From contig OX459104.1 in assembly GCA_949775045.1 (NCBI GenBank), positions 9,843,655-9,907,654 on the forward strand: a stretch of DNA of 64,000 bases. The letters are read 5' to 3'. Source of the stretch: Metridium senile (Eukaryota > Cnidaria > Anthozoa > Actiniaria > Metridiidae). The notes beneath the pieces are model-generated. The model did no database searches, was not told where the DNA came from, and worked only from the letters and a program-made list of their open reading frames with translations. Below, in pieces: positions 37,440 to 48,666 of the stretch (the first letter of the stretch is position 1; each line of letters opens with the position of its first letter). A program made the translations under genes and the position numbers.

Positions 37440-38890
37440 ACTTGTTTTATACGTCATTATAGTCTAATTTGGATAGAACTAAACATTCCGCAAGTTGCTT
37501 TTTCACATTGGGTGGTGTTAAATTCTTCAGTTTTCGAAGAGTTGTTAAAACAGCATAACATGATGATGATAGATACTTGATCTGATCCGTCCATTTAAGA
37601 TGTTCATTTACCCATGTGCCAATAACTTTAAACGACGCTTTCCTTTCGAGGATGTCTCCCTTTACTGAAGTAGTAGGAATTATGTCTTTAAGACCATGTA
37701 CTGTTGACATCTGCTGAGTAGTTATAAGCATGTGTTTAGTCTTTGTTCCATTTAGTAGAAGGTTGGATTTGGTTGCCCAGTCCTCGAGGTTAGACATAGT
37801 GTTATTTAACTTATCTACTGTGTTAAAGAGTTTGTGTGGTGGACAGCGCATATAAAGCGTGGTATCGTCTGCATATTGAAATGATGAACAGTTAAGATTA
37901 TTGGTGAGGTCATTTACGTAAATGTTAAATAGTATAGGGCCTAGAATGGAGCCTTGCGTAACACCAAAACGAACATCGAGGATCTTTGATTGTTTATCGT
38001 TGATTTGGACGAACTGCTTTCTACCACTCGGATAGTTAAACATCCAACTAAGTATACTATGTGAAAACCAATTGCATGAAGCCGTTTTATGATAGTAGAA
38101 TAGTCGACGGTGTCAAATGCTTTCGAGAAGTCAGCATACAGGCTATCAAAGTTAGCTCTCCCTTTTTCATGGCTTTGATGATATCGTCCTTAATCCTCAA
38201 CAAGATTGTAGCTGTGGAGTGGCCTTTACTATATCATGAAACTGTACTTTGCATTACATCGCGTTTTTCTATGTATTCCAATAATTGGGCGAGGACAAGA
38301 CGTTCATAAATCTTTGATAGAGCAGGAAGCACGGATGTAGGTCGGAAGTGATCTGCTTCAGTTGGTGAATCGCTCTTCGGTATTGGAGATACACGGGCAG
38401 TCTTCCAGACAACAGGAAAGTAGTTTTCTTTAAAGAACTCGTTAAGTATATGAGTTAGAGGAGAGGCAATTTTGTCAGTAACTAATTTGATGAATTTTAT
38501 AGGTATTTGTCTGGTCCGGTTGAGCTGTCAGATTGCATTAACTTCAACTGCTGTAGTACCTCGCTATGGGTTACTTTACGTAGATGTAATGCAGTGTCAG
38601 GACTGTCGTGCGGTAGTGAATCAATCAGTTCTCGGAGGTGGTCGTTAGTCGTTGGTATGGAACCCAGAAGGCGTTGTGAGGTGGAATTAAAATGGTCGTT
38701 TAATACATCAGGGTCGAAGTTTATTGACTTTGGACTTGGATGAAGAATACGATAGATAGTTTTCCAGAGTTCTTTTGGCTTTTTCGAAGCTAGAGCTTTT
38801 TGGTAAAACGATCGTTTCAGCTTTAGCGGAAAGTATGTGTAATCCGGTTTGGCATGTTGGTTATGATGTGGTCGATCAAAGCCTTTGATT
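37440..38890 (-). pseudogene. 5'-truncated LINE reverse transcriptase
   Basis: The minus strand encodes a non-LTR reverse transcriptase in several frames. The longest block (37447-38043) contains FGVTQGSILGPILFNIYVND and YADDTTLY (catalytic YADD at about 37855-37880), then LLLNGTKTKHM and LSKLDYNDV before a stop. The N-terminal part continues at about 38061-38880 in shifted frames, with HFNSTSQRLLGSIP, SSTGPD and a SPIPKSD-like motif. In-frame stops and frameshifts make it inactive. It sits in the intron between FN3 exons 2 and 3. Confidence 0.8.
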
Positions 38891-38902
38891 TAGGTGTTAT
38901 AT

Positions 38903-39191
38903 ACTGCAAACACGGCTGAGTAGGAACAAATTAACACAGTATATTGCGTTAACCATGCATTCAGGATAACACTTTATAGTGAGTGAAACCAACTCATTTT
39001 TGAGAGTAAACATAGATGAAGACGCACCATTGAGTACAATGTACTCAATATATTGAGTTTGACCTCACTTTTACTCAATAATTAGTTGGGTTTACTCACA
39101 AAAGAGTTGGGTTTACTCACTATAAAGTGTCATCCTGAATGCATGATTAACGCAATATACTGTGTTGTATCTACTCAGCCGTTTTTGCAGT
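38903..39191. mobile_element. Hairpin MITE with ACTGCAAA ends
   Basis: The ends ACTGCAAACACGGCTGAGTA and 'tactcagccgtttttgcagt' pair, as do 'cagtatattgcgttaaccat' and 'atgattaacgcaatatactg'. The centre carries self-complementary 'tactcaatatattgagt'. Confidence 0.65.
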
Positions 39192-39192
39192 G

Positions 39193-39410
39193 TTGGTCTG
39201 TTGGTCTGTTGGTCTGTTGGTCTGTTGGTCTGTTGGTCTGTTGGTCTGTTGGTCTGTTGGTCTGTTGGTCTGTTGGTCTGTTGGTCTGTTGGTCTGTTGG
39301 TCTGTTGGTCTGTTGGTCTGTTGGTCTGTTGGTCTGTTGGTCTGTTGGTCTGTTGGTCTGTTGGTCTGTTGGTCTGTTGGTCTGTTGGTCTGTTGGTCTG
39401 TTGGTCTGTT
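39193..39410 (+). repeat. TTGGTCTG octanucleotide satellite (27 copies)
   Basis: A perfect head-to-tail array of TTGGTCTG that starts just after the MITE end at 39191. All frames are open because of the repeat; they are not genes. Confidence 0.95.
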
Positions 39411-39539
39411 AGTTTATTGCTCTGTTTTCTTACGCTACTAGTGTTGCTGCTAATGATATTATTCACTGTGATTATCGAGTTAGTGCATAATTTTCTTACC
39501 GCTCTCAATTCCATTTGGAATTATTAAATAGGAAAATGA

Positions 39540-40800
39540 TAGAACGAAATCCCACCACCACCACCACCAGTTTAGGTAACGGAATTGTACTTTCGCGGAA
39601 CCAATTGACACAAAGGTCAGGGAATTTCTGAATCCACACAATCTGCTTAATAGTTTTGCCTGACCATCAACAATATCTAAACTGCCATCCCTATAAAAAG
39701 AAGTAGTATTTTTTTAAATTGTTTTCGAAACAATTATGTATACCTTTCTTCGGCAGTTTAACAATAATGCTATGGTAACATAAATTATTTTATAATTTTT
39801 GTTGTGGTGTTTTTAGTATTTTTTAACTTGTCATGATCATCTGGTTTTTTTTTTTAAGTGATGATGATACACAATAAAATGATCAAAACAGTGGTCCTTT
39901 AATGTTTCGATTCGATGTGGCTGTTTTTAAGTTTGTTATCGTGTCCCTATCAATAGTTATATGGAGGGGAGCTAAATAACGATTTAGCATGTAGCTTTTA
40001 TAGGTTCCAGGTCTAATTGTTTTAGTATTCAATTACTTGTAAGTAAAAAAAAATGGGGAATAAGGAAACAAAATTAGTAAATAAACACATATTTTGTGAC
40101 ATTTTGTTTCACGCTCCAGTATCGATGTCACGGGATCATGGCTCATTTCAAAAAGCCCAATTTAAAACAGACAAATGGCTGTTAAATTTCCATATGTTTT
40201 AATTTGTTTAGCATTAAACATCTTCATAACGTATATCTATTGTTGTTTTTCTGTCTTCTTGGTTCAGGAACTAGCTAATACATCTAGACATTGCATTTCT
40301 GCCGCCATCATATTTCTTTTGATAACTGGGGCTTTAACTAATTATAAGGATGCAGGATTTGAGATAGACCACGAGTTGGTGGATACTAAAAAGTGATACT
40401 AAAATTTGAATAATTGAACTAAGAAATAAATAAATCCATATTTCCTAAAGCTGAAAGAGTTATCACGAAAAAACGATGAAAGAGGGGTACGAAGGTCAGA
40501 TTTGTGTGCTCGATCATTTTACTGTTTTTTTCGCGCAAGCGAAATATATATAAAAATAAAGTAACAGGGAATCTGCTGACTTGACTTCATGTACACGGCG
40601 AATTCAACTTTGAAATCATACACGCAATCAAAACAAATATACAAGGGACTATGTAAAATATACATTCGGCAAATGAAAAACAATTCAGATTGGCTTCAAA
40701 CGATCATTAACATCGAGTTGAGGAGGAGTTGAAGAAGGGACGCGTATACAAGTCCAAAAAAAGAAAGAAGAAATATATAGAAGAAATAAAAAGGTAGAGC
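39540..40800. other. Intron region, nothing firm
   Basis: AT-rich. A 73-codon plus-strand ORF (40175-40396) has hydrophobic stretches but no supporting context. An inverted hairpin element follows at 40947. Confidence 0.35.
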
Positions 40801-40946
40801 CGGTGGAATGTTTTGGGCACCGTTATTACATCGAGAATCGATGTCTTAAAATGCGAAAGTTTTTTTGCGCCTCGGTGGCTAAATTGGCTTCCGGTAGCAC
40901 TACCAAATATAGCACTAGTTTCTTTGTGTCTTGGGCTTCACATCAA

Positions 40947-41195
40947 TCTCGTACCCAGTGCCCGCGTTACTTTTGGTCTGCGACAAAGAACGTGAGCTCT
41001 GGCATAAACCGTTTCTATCAAAGTCCAGGATTTATTGGACTTCCGGTGTTACAGCGCATGCGTTAGCTAAATTACGCCCATCAGTTTGAAAATGCATGGG
41101 CCAATCAAATTCGCTCAGAAACGGTTTATGCCAGGGCTCACGTAATTTGTCGCAGACCAAAAGTAACGTGGGCGCTGGGTACGAGGTTTGCTTCA
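40947..41195. mobile_element. Hairpin MITE
   Basis: 'ctcgtacccagtgcccgcgt' pairs with 'acgtgggcgctgggtacgag'; the stem continues through 'tacttttggtctgcgacaaa' and 'tctggcataaaccgtttct'. Loop of about 90 bases. Confidence 0.65.
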
Positions 41196-42671
41196 AATTA
41201 GATTCCGGTCTACATGTACGCATGCGCGAAATTTCTCGCGTGTGTCGAAAACAAAATGGCGGACGTTAGGCGGAAAATCATATTTTTGTATTGCCTCTGC
41301 CGTAATGACCTGGTTGTGAATTAGCACCATATTCCTAAATGTTGATAAGGTTGATCCACTCAACATGTTGATACTGTTTGGAAAGACATCAATGCATTTC
41401 TTGTTCTGATAGATAGTGCTCGAATATGGTCAAGCACTGAAATTTCGCCAGTCGAGTCGTTTGAAACTTGATGTGGGTTCGTATTTGTATAAACATAAGG
41501 TCAGCACAATGAGAATTTCATATTTTGTTTATTATTACCATTTTTCAATATATTAAAAAAGATCGAAAATCTAAGATGACGTCAAAAAGATTTTTAGCAT
41601 TAAACTTATAAATTATAATGTTTACACTTTATTCGTTTTGTATAAACACCGTGCTCGATTCGTTGATGCAAAAATGCCTGTATAATGGTCAAAAATAACA
41701 TGAAAAGCATCTTAGAATCAAAACACTACACACAGGTTTTCACATTATTTGTTTAATTTCATATTATGCACCAGTCATTTGACATCCCACCCCCCTTCAC
41801 CCACCAACCCCCAACCCTCCCCCCACCTCAGCCTGATGCATACCCGGGCATTCACTTTTCCCCTCGTTGAAATGTAATGAAAGCCCCGAGTAATAATAGT
41901 CCCCTCCTCATCTTTTGAGCAGTTTATTTTAAGTCTTAATATCAACTGGTACTTAATATCAGGAATGTGTTCGCCGACAAATAAATAGAAGTATTCAATA
42001 TTGCATTTAATTGAAAAAAGTGCAGTCCCCGGTCAGTCCCCTGGTTGCAGCCGAAGCAGTGAATTAAAGAGCTTTCCCCGACCACCAGGGAGCCAAATAT
42101 ATGTAAAAATGGGGTGAAATCCCAGCTATGTCCCCGGGTATGCCTCAGTTGGCTTGTGCAAAGTCCCCCCACCTCTGACTAGCTTTGCAGAAATTGCTCG
42201 GTTTCATGTAAAACGATGTACGTTATTTCCGAATAACAAATCAAACTTGTCTGTAGTGTTATTAAGGTAAGTGAAAAAGCTGACAGTGTTAGGGACAGTG
42301 TTAGGGACACTTTTTGTGTGTGTGTTGTATAGTTCAATGTGCAACTCCGTGCAAATAACTGTAACACCAGGGCAAATTATATTTGTTTTGACCACGTGTT
42401 TTAATTGCGCAAAGATTTGTATCAAGTACTACCTAATATCAAAGTTCTTGTTTTTTTTTTTTTTTTTTTTTTTTTAATACATTGATTTTCAAAAAAAAAT
42501 TAATTCTACCCCATTATTTTACTGGGCCGCATTAAAATCCCTCCCGTGGTTTTAAGGCTCAAACGTAGATTATGTGGTATATATACAATGCTTTCTTCGT
42601 GACTAGCTAACGAATAGCATCGGATTGGACAAAATGGTCATTAAATTATAAATCAGGTTTTTTGGATACAA

Positions 42672-42838
42672 GAACGTTGTCATACAACATTTGAACTTTT
42701 GTAGTTTAGTGGAATAGGAATAAATAAAAGTACAAAAGAAGATCATTAAAGCAGAACTCTTTCTTTTGTACTTTTAATTTATTCCTAATCCAATAAATTA
42801 CAAATGTTCAAATGTTGTATGACAACGTTTTTGCAAGT
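42672..42838. mobile_element. Hairpin MITE
   Basis: 'acgttgtcatacaacatttg' and 'aataggaataaataaaagta' pair with 'tacttttaatttattcctaa' and 'caaatgttgtatgacaacgt'. Nearly all of it folds. Confidence 0.65.
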
Positions 42839-43839
42839 AGATGTACATACAATATACAATGGCACTTGTCAAATGTTTGATAACACACACTTTTTTCTGA
42901 GATTTGTGAATATTTTTTGATCGGTAATATAATGAAATTTGTAAAACCTAAAATGCCTCGTTTTGGTGTTTTCAGTATTTTTTTAATCCTTATAACTTCA
43001 TCAGAAATTAATATATACTTTTCAAACATTAAATTATAAAATATTATAAACTTAGGTTTCTATCATTTGATAGTTTTCCTTTTGCTAATAACAAATTTTA
43101 AGACATATGATAATTATTGGCGGCAGTAGAGTATAAACAACAGTTCTGCGCCATTTGCTGAAGTAAGCAGTTTTTTTTATTCCCTAGCTAAGCAATTTTT
43201 ATTTCTGCGCCAACTGCTTGTTCAGCTATTTTTTGTAGCCGAATTCAGAATCTGTGAATTAAATTGTTCTTGAAATAATCCGATCAAAGTACTTTTCTAT
43301 AGGGTATTCAAATCCTAGTAGAGAGTTTATTGTCCATGGGATTAGTTACAAAAAAAAGGTATATCTGTTATATATTTAGTCATTAGTAATGGTTTTATAT
43401 GCACATTTGAAAATAATTTCCTTACACAAAATTCTAGCATATAGAAAAATATCTACAGAGCTGTTCATAGTATATTTATTTTTAGAGAACATCATAGGTT
43501 ATAGCTATTTTTAGAATCATTATGACATCATATATTTGCGTACATGTATAAAGTAGTTCGCATAGATTGATTCTCAAATGCTTCTTAGTATTATACCTTT
43601 GATATACTGCTGGATAAAAGACTACTGTTGCTCACCACTGTGGTACATTGAAGAAAGAATAAAGTTTGAAGAAGAACATGGCGCAAACTATCATTGTGAA
43701 TTGTTAATGAGTTAAAAGACTTTGTTTTGGTCTTCGATAGATTGATTATCGCTAGCAAATTGATTTTTATTATAAAACTCTCAATTACAATCATTGGTAT
43801 CCGGTCTATTCAATTATAGAGGATGGTAAAAGTCTAATA

Positions 43840-44040
43840 TTTCTGCCACTTTTCTAAAGGCTTCTTGATTACTGCTCTTAAACTATCCGAACGTCGAATA
43901 GGTTCTGGGATGCCTTTCTGTTTCATTGAATCGGCATAATTGAGCCATTCTACAGGATTGTTATATGAAGATGGTGGCGTTAGTAATAGTGTTTGTCGTG
44001 ATGAACTAACTTCAGGATCAAATACGGTTGATGGACTTCA
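43840..44040 (-). pseudogene. Polinton ORF fragment of unknown role
   Basis: The minus strand carries a protein-like stretch with VEWLNYADSMKQKGIPEPIR, just inside the left terminal repeat. A stop precedes it. It is not assigned to a named Polinton protein. Confidence 0.35.
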
Positions 44041-44099
44041 TAAGTAGAAGGAGCCTTTTTTGGTGTCGATGAAGCTTTCTCTAGCATTTGACTACTCGA

Positions 44100-44290
44100 C
44101 GAGTGAGGTAGTAATGATTCGTTGGTTTGAATTGATGATACTTCACGATATTGACGAATACTGTTTTTTTTATGTAAAATTCAATATTAACCTGATTGTC
44201 ATTGATGATCAAATGTCTGAAACCTCTAATGATGAACGCATCCTCAATTTATTTACCAAAGGATCTCACCATGTTTTAGGCATAGCCGTT
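44100..44290 (+). pseudogene. Polinton packaging-ATPase fragment, plus-strand copy
   Basis: The frame contains the Walker-B-like NLIVIDDQMSE and the downstream LFTKGSHH motif of Polinton FtsK/HerA-type ATPases. It is an inverted duplicate of part of the minus-strand copy at 44402-44530, with the symmetry centre near 44335. Flanking residues do not continue the family, so it is a fragment. Confidence 0.55.
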
Positions 44291-44401
44291 AAGCTCTCAA
44301 AGCCACAATCGAATGGCTGTATTTAGACTTAAAGTTTGCATTATTTTTCCGTGGAAATAAAGGTTCTATACCATGAAAATGACGCTAAGATTCCGATGGT
44401 G

Positions 44402-44962
44402 AGGTTCTTTTGGTAAATAAATTGAGGATGCGTTCATCATTAGAGGTTTCAGACATTTGATCATCAATGACAATCAGGTTAATATTGAATTTTGCATAAA
44501 AAAAACAGTATTCGTCAATATCGTGAGGCACTCCTTTAATAAATTCAATTCCAGGAACTGTTTTCAACATATTATCGTATGCCGGCTGCCACTGCAAGTA
44601 GCTCCACACAATTCTTTGCGGCACAGGTGTGATAACTTGAGTTGCATGCTTAAGCAGATTTTGGACCCAAAATATTTTCCTTAGCCTGTCATACCCGCTA
44701 CAAGCGCAGTGAATTGGTGCTCTAACTGAAATCTTCTACAATTCTCTATTGATCTATTTCCAAGTTGAAGGGTTGTAGGTTTTTGATGACTGTCATCATT
44801 AGGTATTTTTCCTTGCTGATACCAGTATGTGCGTGCTGGTCCATTAATTTTGTGGACTCGTTTAAATGGGATGATAAATGTTTGACTGACTTCCGACCCA
44901 ATGAACACATCCGAGTCATCGCGAGTCTTTTTAGTTATAAATGAATAGATCATTTTAAGCAC
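44402..44962 (-). pseudogene. Polinton packaging ATPase, broken
   Basis: Reading the minus strand, an upstream frame (44681-44962) ends in VAGMTG, the start of a Walker A loop, and then meets a stop. A second frame (44385-44624) continues with RIVWSYLQWQPAYDNML and the Walker B NLIVIDDQM. The two frames are offset, so the ATP-binding loop is interrupted. The family acts in genome packaging in Polintons and related DNA viruses. This copy cannot encode a working protein as it stands. Confidence 0.6.
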
Positions 44963-45819
44963 TATTTATATACACTTTCTAAACATCAATAGCTTGGCTA
45001 CCAAGCTGTCAATTTGTAGCTAGCAGGCTATGGGTAGCCTATTTTAGCTAGCAGGCTATGGGTAGCCAGTAGCTACAATCATGTGTAGAATACCTTGGGA
45101 CATTATCTGGTTTTAACAAGAAAAATATTTCAACATCATTTTTCCGTTTCCCCCTCTCCCCCTCTCCCCCGTTTCAATGTTGAATTGTGGGAATGTGAAA
45201 CGGTTGTAAGACCAATCAACATTGCTTAGGGGGGAAGGGGGATTGCAAATCAAATTGATAGATTTTGTATATTTTTTGAAACGAAAACGAAAACGCACAT
45301 AAAAAAGTTACAATGTCCCAACAATTGTGTTCGTACAGGTTCGTACAGGAAATATTTTCAGCCTAAAAAGGAGCGCCAATCACCCCTACCACTTGGAAAA
45401 AGGATTATCCACTCTTCCCTGTTGAGCATAACGATAACAATGAACACCAAACGTCGAGGTTTACCATATGATTTGCTTATTTCTGTTATGTTAACACTAT
45501 CTCCTAAAACCGTTTAGCCTAAAAGATTAATTGTTGTTTTCGCGTAAAGACATTATTATGATGTGATTGGACTGTCTTTCTAATTTGTTTGATGTCGATC
45601 TGACTTTTGGTGTTTGTCAGTTTTTACTTCTCTTTTCCCCCCTTTTTTATTGTTTGATGCTAAAATTATCCAACATCGATCCGGTCAATAGCGTTTGCGC
45701 GTGCATTCCAAAAAATATTAAAGAGAGAGAGAGAGTGCATACAAACTATCAGTATATACAAATTTATGTAATAACTTTATATATTACCAACATTGTTATT
45801 ATCAAATTTAACGTTTGTC

Positions 45820-45905
45820 TCTGACTTAAAAGACTTTGGAAGAATAGACGTTTCGGCCCATTACCACGGACTTTCATCAGTAACAACATTTCTATTATTG
45901 TATTT
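45820..45905 (-). ncRNA. Hammerhead-ribozyme-like motif, Penelope-like element tail
   Basis: The minus strand reads CTGATGA, then 'aagtccgtggtaatgggc', then CGAAACGTC (about 45847-45880). This is a hammerhead core (CUGAUGA...GAAA) with stem II GUCC/GGGC closing the loop GUGGUAAU. Penelope-like elements carry such motifs. It sits inside the Polinton, so a Penelope insertion there is inferred. One extra A before stem II may weaken it. Confidence 0.5.
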
Positions 45906-46696
45906 TAATTTCTAAAAGGTCGAAAAAATACAAATGCATTCTCGGGATTCCTGTGTGTCACGCTTACAAACATGCCTTGTTGACATGTGATGTTTATGTA
46001 GTTTTGTATCTCATGTTCGTCGGGTGAATTCTTTTATAAAAATAACTTCTTTGGAACTGTACGTCACACTCAATTTAATTGAAATTCTACCCGATGGATT
46101 GCTATACATTGTACAACAGCCGGAGATTTTGGAGACAAAAAGAAGTATCACTTTGCCGATGTATACCAGTTACGTCTACAACTGTCACAAGTTTACAACT
46201 GTCACAAAATAGCCGAAATAATCAGCATTTTCAGGTAAAACTCTGTGAAACTCATAAAATAATTCCCTTAGTTGAGTTCCAATTTTGTTTTAGGCAGAAA
46301 CAGATCGTGAGAGTCGGTTAAATGTTTTTAGCATTGACGGATTTGGTACAGCAGATGCTGATCATAAAACGAGTGTTTTATGACCTCCTTCGCGTTGTGC
46401 CACTCATTACGCTATTTTTCGTGCTTAGCAACCTCCCGCGTGCATGTAGAACTGGATATACGCACGCTATCTATGAACTCTCTCTTAAAAATAGCTCATC
46501 CATACCTATATTCTGACAAGGTTTGAAGAATTTGGATTTTTCTATCTTGCACACGTTTGGTCGATATTTACTGAATGTCACTCTTAAGTTCTTGGTGAAT
46601 AACTAGTTTACGTAGCGGATCTGCTATTGGCTTCCGTTGGCTATAAATATCCTATCATATTATCAGGTAGCTCATTATTAAAACAGTACAGGAAAC

Positions 46697-46995
46697 ATGA
46701 ACCAGTTGCTTGTCAATAATTTTCTCCGCCTATTAGCTCACTGCCCTGATCATCAAATACTATTTCTGCTATCATCTGCTACCCCACCACAAGTGCATTC
46801 TTTGTGTGAACTTTGCTATAATCTGTTGAGAGGTTGATTCCTCTTTCTGAAATACAAAAACGGCAATTGGAAAGGCATCGACAATTGATTAGAAATTTAG
46901 CCGACTCATCAGTACCATTCAAAAGGAAAACGCAAATTTAACTCAAAAAGGTTCAGGATTTGTGAAGGAAATCTTATCGCCTTTGATGTGTACTT
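46697..46995 (+). pseudogene. Polinton small basic protein, frameshifted
   Basis: An ATG opens a frame (MNQLLVNNFLRLLAHCPDHQ) that stops after about 48 codons. Protein-like sequence continues in other frames, with IPLSEIQKRQLERH near 46845 and a QKGSGFVKEILSPL segment near 46950. This pattern (a short helical N-terminal part, a basic middle and a hydrophobic Gly-containing tail) resembles a small protein frequent in Polintons, whose role I cannot state. At least two frameshifts and a stop break it. Confidence 0.5.
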
Positions 46996-47065
46996 TGAGT
47001 CTACTTTTGCTATAACTAAAACTGATAATTTCCTAAACGATCAGTATACATTTGACAGTTACAGG

Positions 47066-47580
47066 AAAATGAGCACAAAGAGAAAGCGAGAGAGGATGGA
47101 TTCAGAGGATGACATTAGTACGTACTATCGATGAAAGTGACGATGAAAGCATAAACTTTGATGAAACTGAGATTGATGCTATGTTGAAAAATATCTCACC
47201 TAGCATACCCAAAAATAGGGCTTTAGAATTTCTACACAGCATGGCGTCTTCAAAAGCTATTTTAAAATCTTTCGATAGGATCCCTATCATTATTTGTCCT
47301 ATGTGTCAATAATAATGGGAAGATCAAACCTGTTTCCGAAAGTGGGGGAAGCCCGTCGAATGTGACATTTGTATGACTAAGCTTTCTACTAATTCAAATA
47401 CCGTGAAAAAATTGTTTTGCGAATGTCAAGATTGTGGTTCTATGCACCAACTTAATTGGAAGAAAAATGAGCTCAAACTCATTGATCGCAATAGAGGTAT
47501 AACAAACACTGACAATGAAATAGAACAAGAAAGCGACCGGCCTAGAAATGGAAAAGAAATAGAATTTTATCATCCTCTAT
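47066..47580 (+). pseudogene. Polinton ORF remnants with Cys pairs
   Basis: Three overlapping plus-strand frames: a short basic start near 47070 (KRKRERMDSEDD), an acidic block 47109-47312 (RTIDESDDESINFDETEIDA) ending IIICPMCQ, and 47373-47582 with LFCECQDCGSMHQLNW. The C-x2-C pairs suggest a zinc-binding protein cut by frameshifts. Ends at the start of the right terminal repeat. Confidence 0.4.
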
Positions 47581-48143
47581 AATTGAATAGACCGGATAAC
47601 AATAATTGTAATTGAGAGTTCTATAATAAAAATCAATTTGCTAGCGATCATCAATCTATCGTAGACCAAAACAAAGTCTTTGAACTCATTAACAATTCAC
47701 AATTTTGCACAATTTTGTAGGTTTTAATTATCAAACAATACATTAACCTATATATTACTAAATTAAATGAACATGATTACAAAGAAGCTAAACTAAACAG
47801 CTCTGTAGATATATTTCTATATGCTGGAATTTTGTATAAGGAAATTATTCTCATACGCATATATAAAACCATTAATAATGACTAAATATAGAACAGATAT
47901 ACCTTTTGTTTCTAACTTATCCCATGGACAATAAACACCCTACTAGGATTTGAATACCCTATAGAAAAGTGTTTTTATCAGATTATTTCCGGATTAACTA
48001 AATTCAAAGATTCTGAATTCGCCTAAAAAAATAGCTAAACAAGCAGTTCAAAAATTGCTTAGCTAGGGAATAAAAAAAAACTGCTTGCCTCAGCGAATGG
48101 CGCAGAACTTTGTTTATACTCTACTGGCGGCCATTTTTATGAC

Positions 48144-48473
48144 ATAGGTCTTTGGGTGGCCTAGCGGTGAGAGCACTGGCCTCTTACCGCTGTTGTCCAG
48201 GTTTGAGTCCCGACTAAGGCATGGATTACATGTGAATTGAATTTGTTTGATTGCTCTTCTCTCCTTTGCGACAAGGTTTTTTCTCTGGGCTATCCGGGTT
48301 TCCTCCGTCCGCAAAATGCAAGCCATTTTGTGTGCAAAATATGTAACGTAGAACAATGTGTGAGTGTGTGTCTGAGTCTCCCCAATGAGTAGGGAACAAG
48401 TATCCAGCTTGAAGATTTGAGACGTTCAAAAATTGATTTATTTCCATTTAATTTAATTTAAAACATGTTATAA
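48144..48473 (+). mobile_element. tRNA-derived SINE, plus strand
   Basis: An A box TGGCCTAGCGG (48157-48167) and a B box GGTTTGAGTCC (48200-48210), a body with 'tctgggctatccgggtttcc', and an AT-rich 'tttaatttaatttaaaac' tail. Lies 13 bases beyond the right Polinton target duplication and antisense to the host gene. Confidence 0.75.
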
Positions 48474-48485
48474 ATACAACAATAC

Positions 48486-48666
48486 CTGCAATTGTAAGAT
48501 GATCGCATACGTAACGTCTCCATAAATATCAGGATCATCGAGTTTGAATTTTGACCCTGTATCTCCCATGAACAATTTTGTTTTTGCCGTGAGTAATAGT
48601 GATGCCAATAATAGTTTCTTAAAGTAATTTTTCCCTGTAAATGATTCTTTCGTATACTTCCACATA
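48486..48666 (-). CDS. Possible orphan exon of unknown domain
   Basis: A 181-nt open segment has a strong acceptor (long T tract then CATAG) and a CAG|GTATTG donor. The open frame reads MWKYTKESFTGKNY near the start and GDVTYAIILQLQ at the end. Its start phase is 2 and its end phase 0, so it cannot follow FN3 exon 2 (phase 1) directly and cannot join FN3 exon 3 (phase 1). A segment like FMGDTG...Y-x-I is loosely reminiscent of membrane-proximal regions of receptor proteins, but no family is recognised. It lies between a SINE and FN3 exon 2. It may be a stray exon of a paralogue or a chance open frame. Confidence 0.25.

Larger units (their letters stand above)
43125..48125. mobile_element. Decayed 5.0-kb Polinton/Maverick with 6-bp target duplication
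   Basis: The ends AGTAGAGTATAAAC and GTTTATACTCTACT are inverted and flanked by a perfect 6-bp direct repeat GGCGGC (43119-43124 and 48126-48131). AG...CT ends with a 6-bp duplication and terminal inverted repeats of several hundred bases (43125-43825; 47571-48125, the latter shorter by about 145 bp) are the established signature of Polintons. Inside are remnants of a packaging-type ATPase (two facing copies), a small basic protein and a Cys-containing ORF. Autonomous Polintons are 15-20 kb with polymerase, integrase and capsid genes; these are missing, so this is an internally deleted, broken copy. Confidence 0.85.

Noticed and set aside
39086..39527. Open frames of 83-133 codons with CWSVGLLV or TNRPTDQQ repeats
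   Set aside because: Products of the TTGGTCTG satellite; period 8 keeps all frames open.
40175..40396. 73-codon plus-strand ORF with hydrophobic segments and an AATAAA-like signal nearby
   Set aside because: There is a possible acceptor at 40265, but no partner exon, no recognised family and it lies in a repeat-rich intron; insufficient support.
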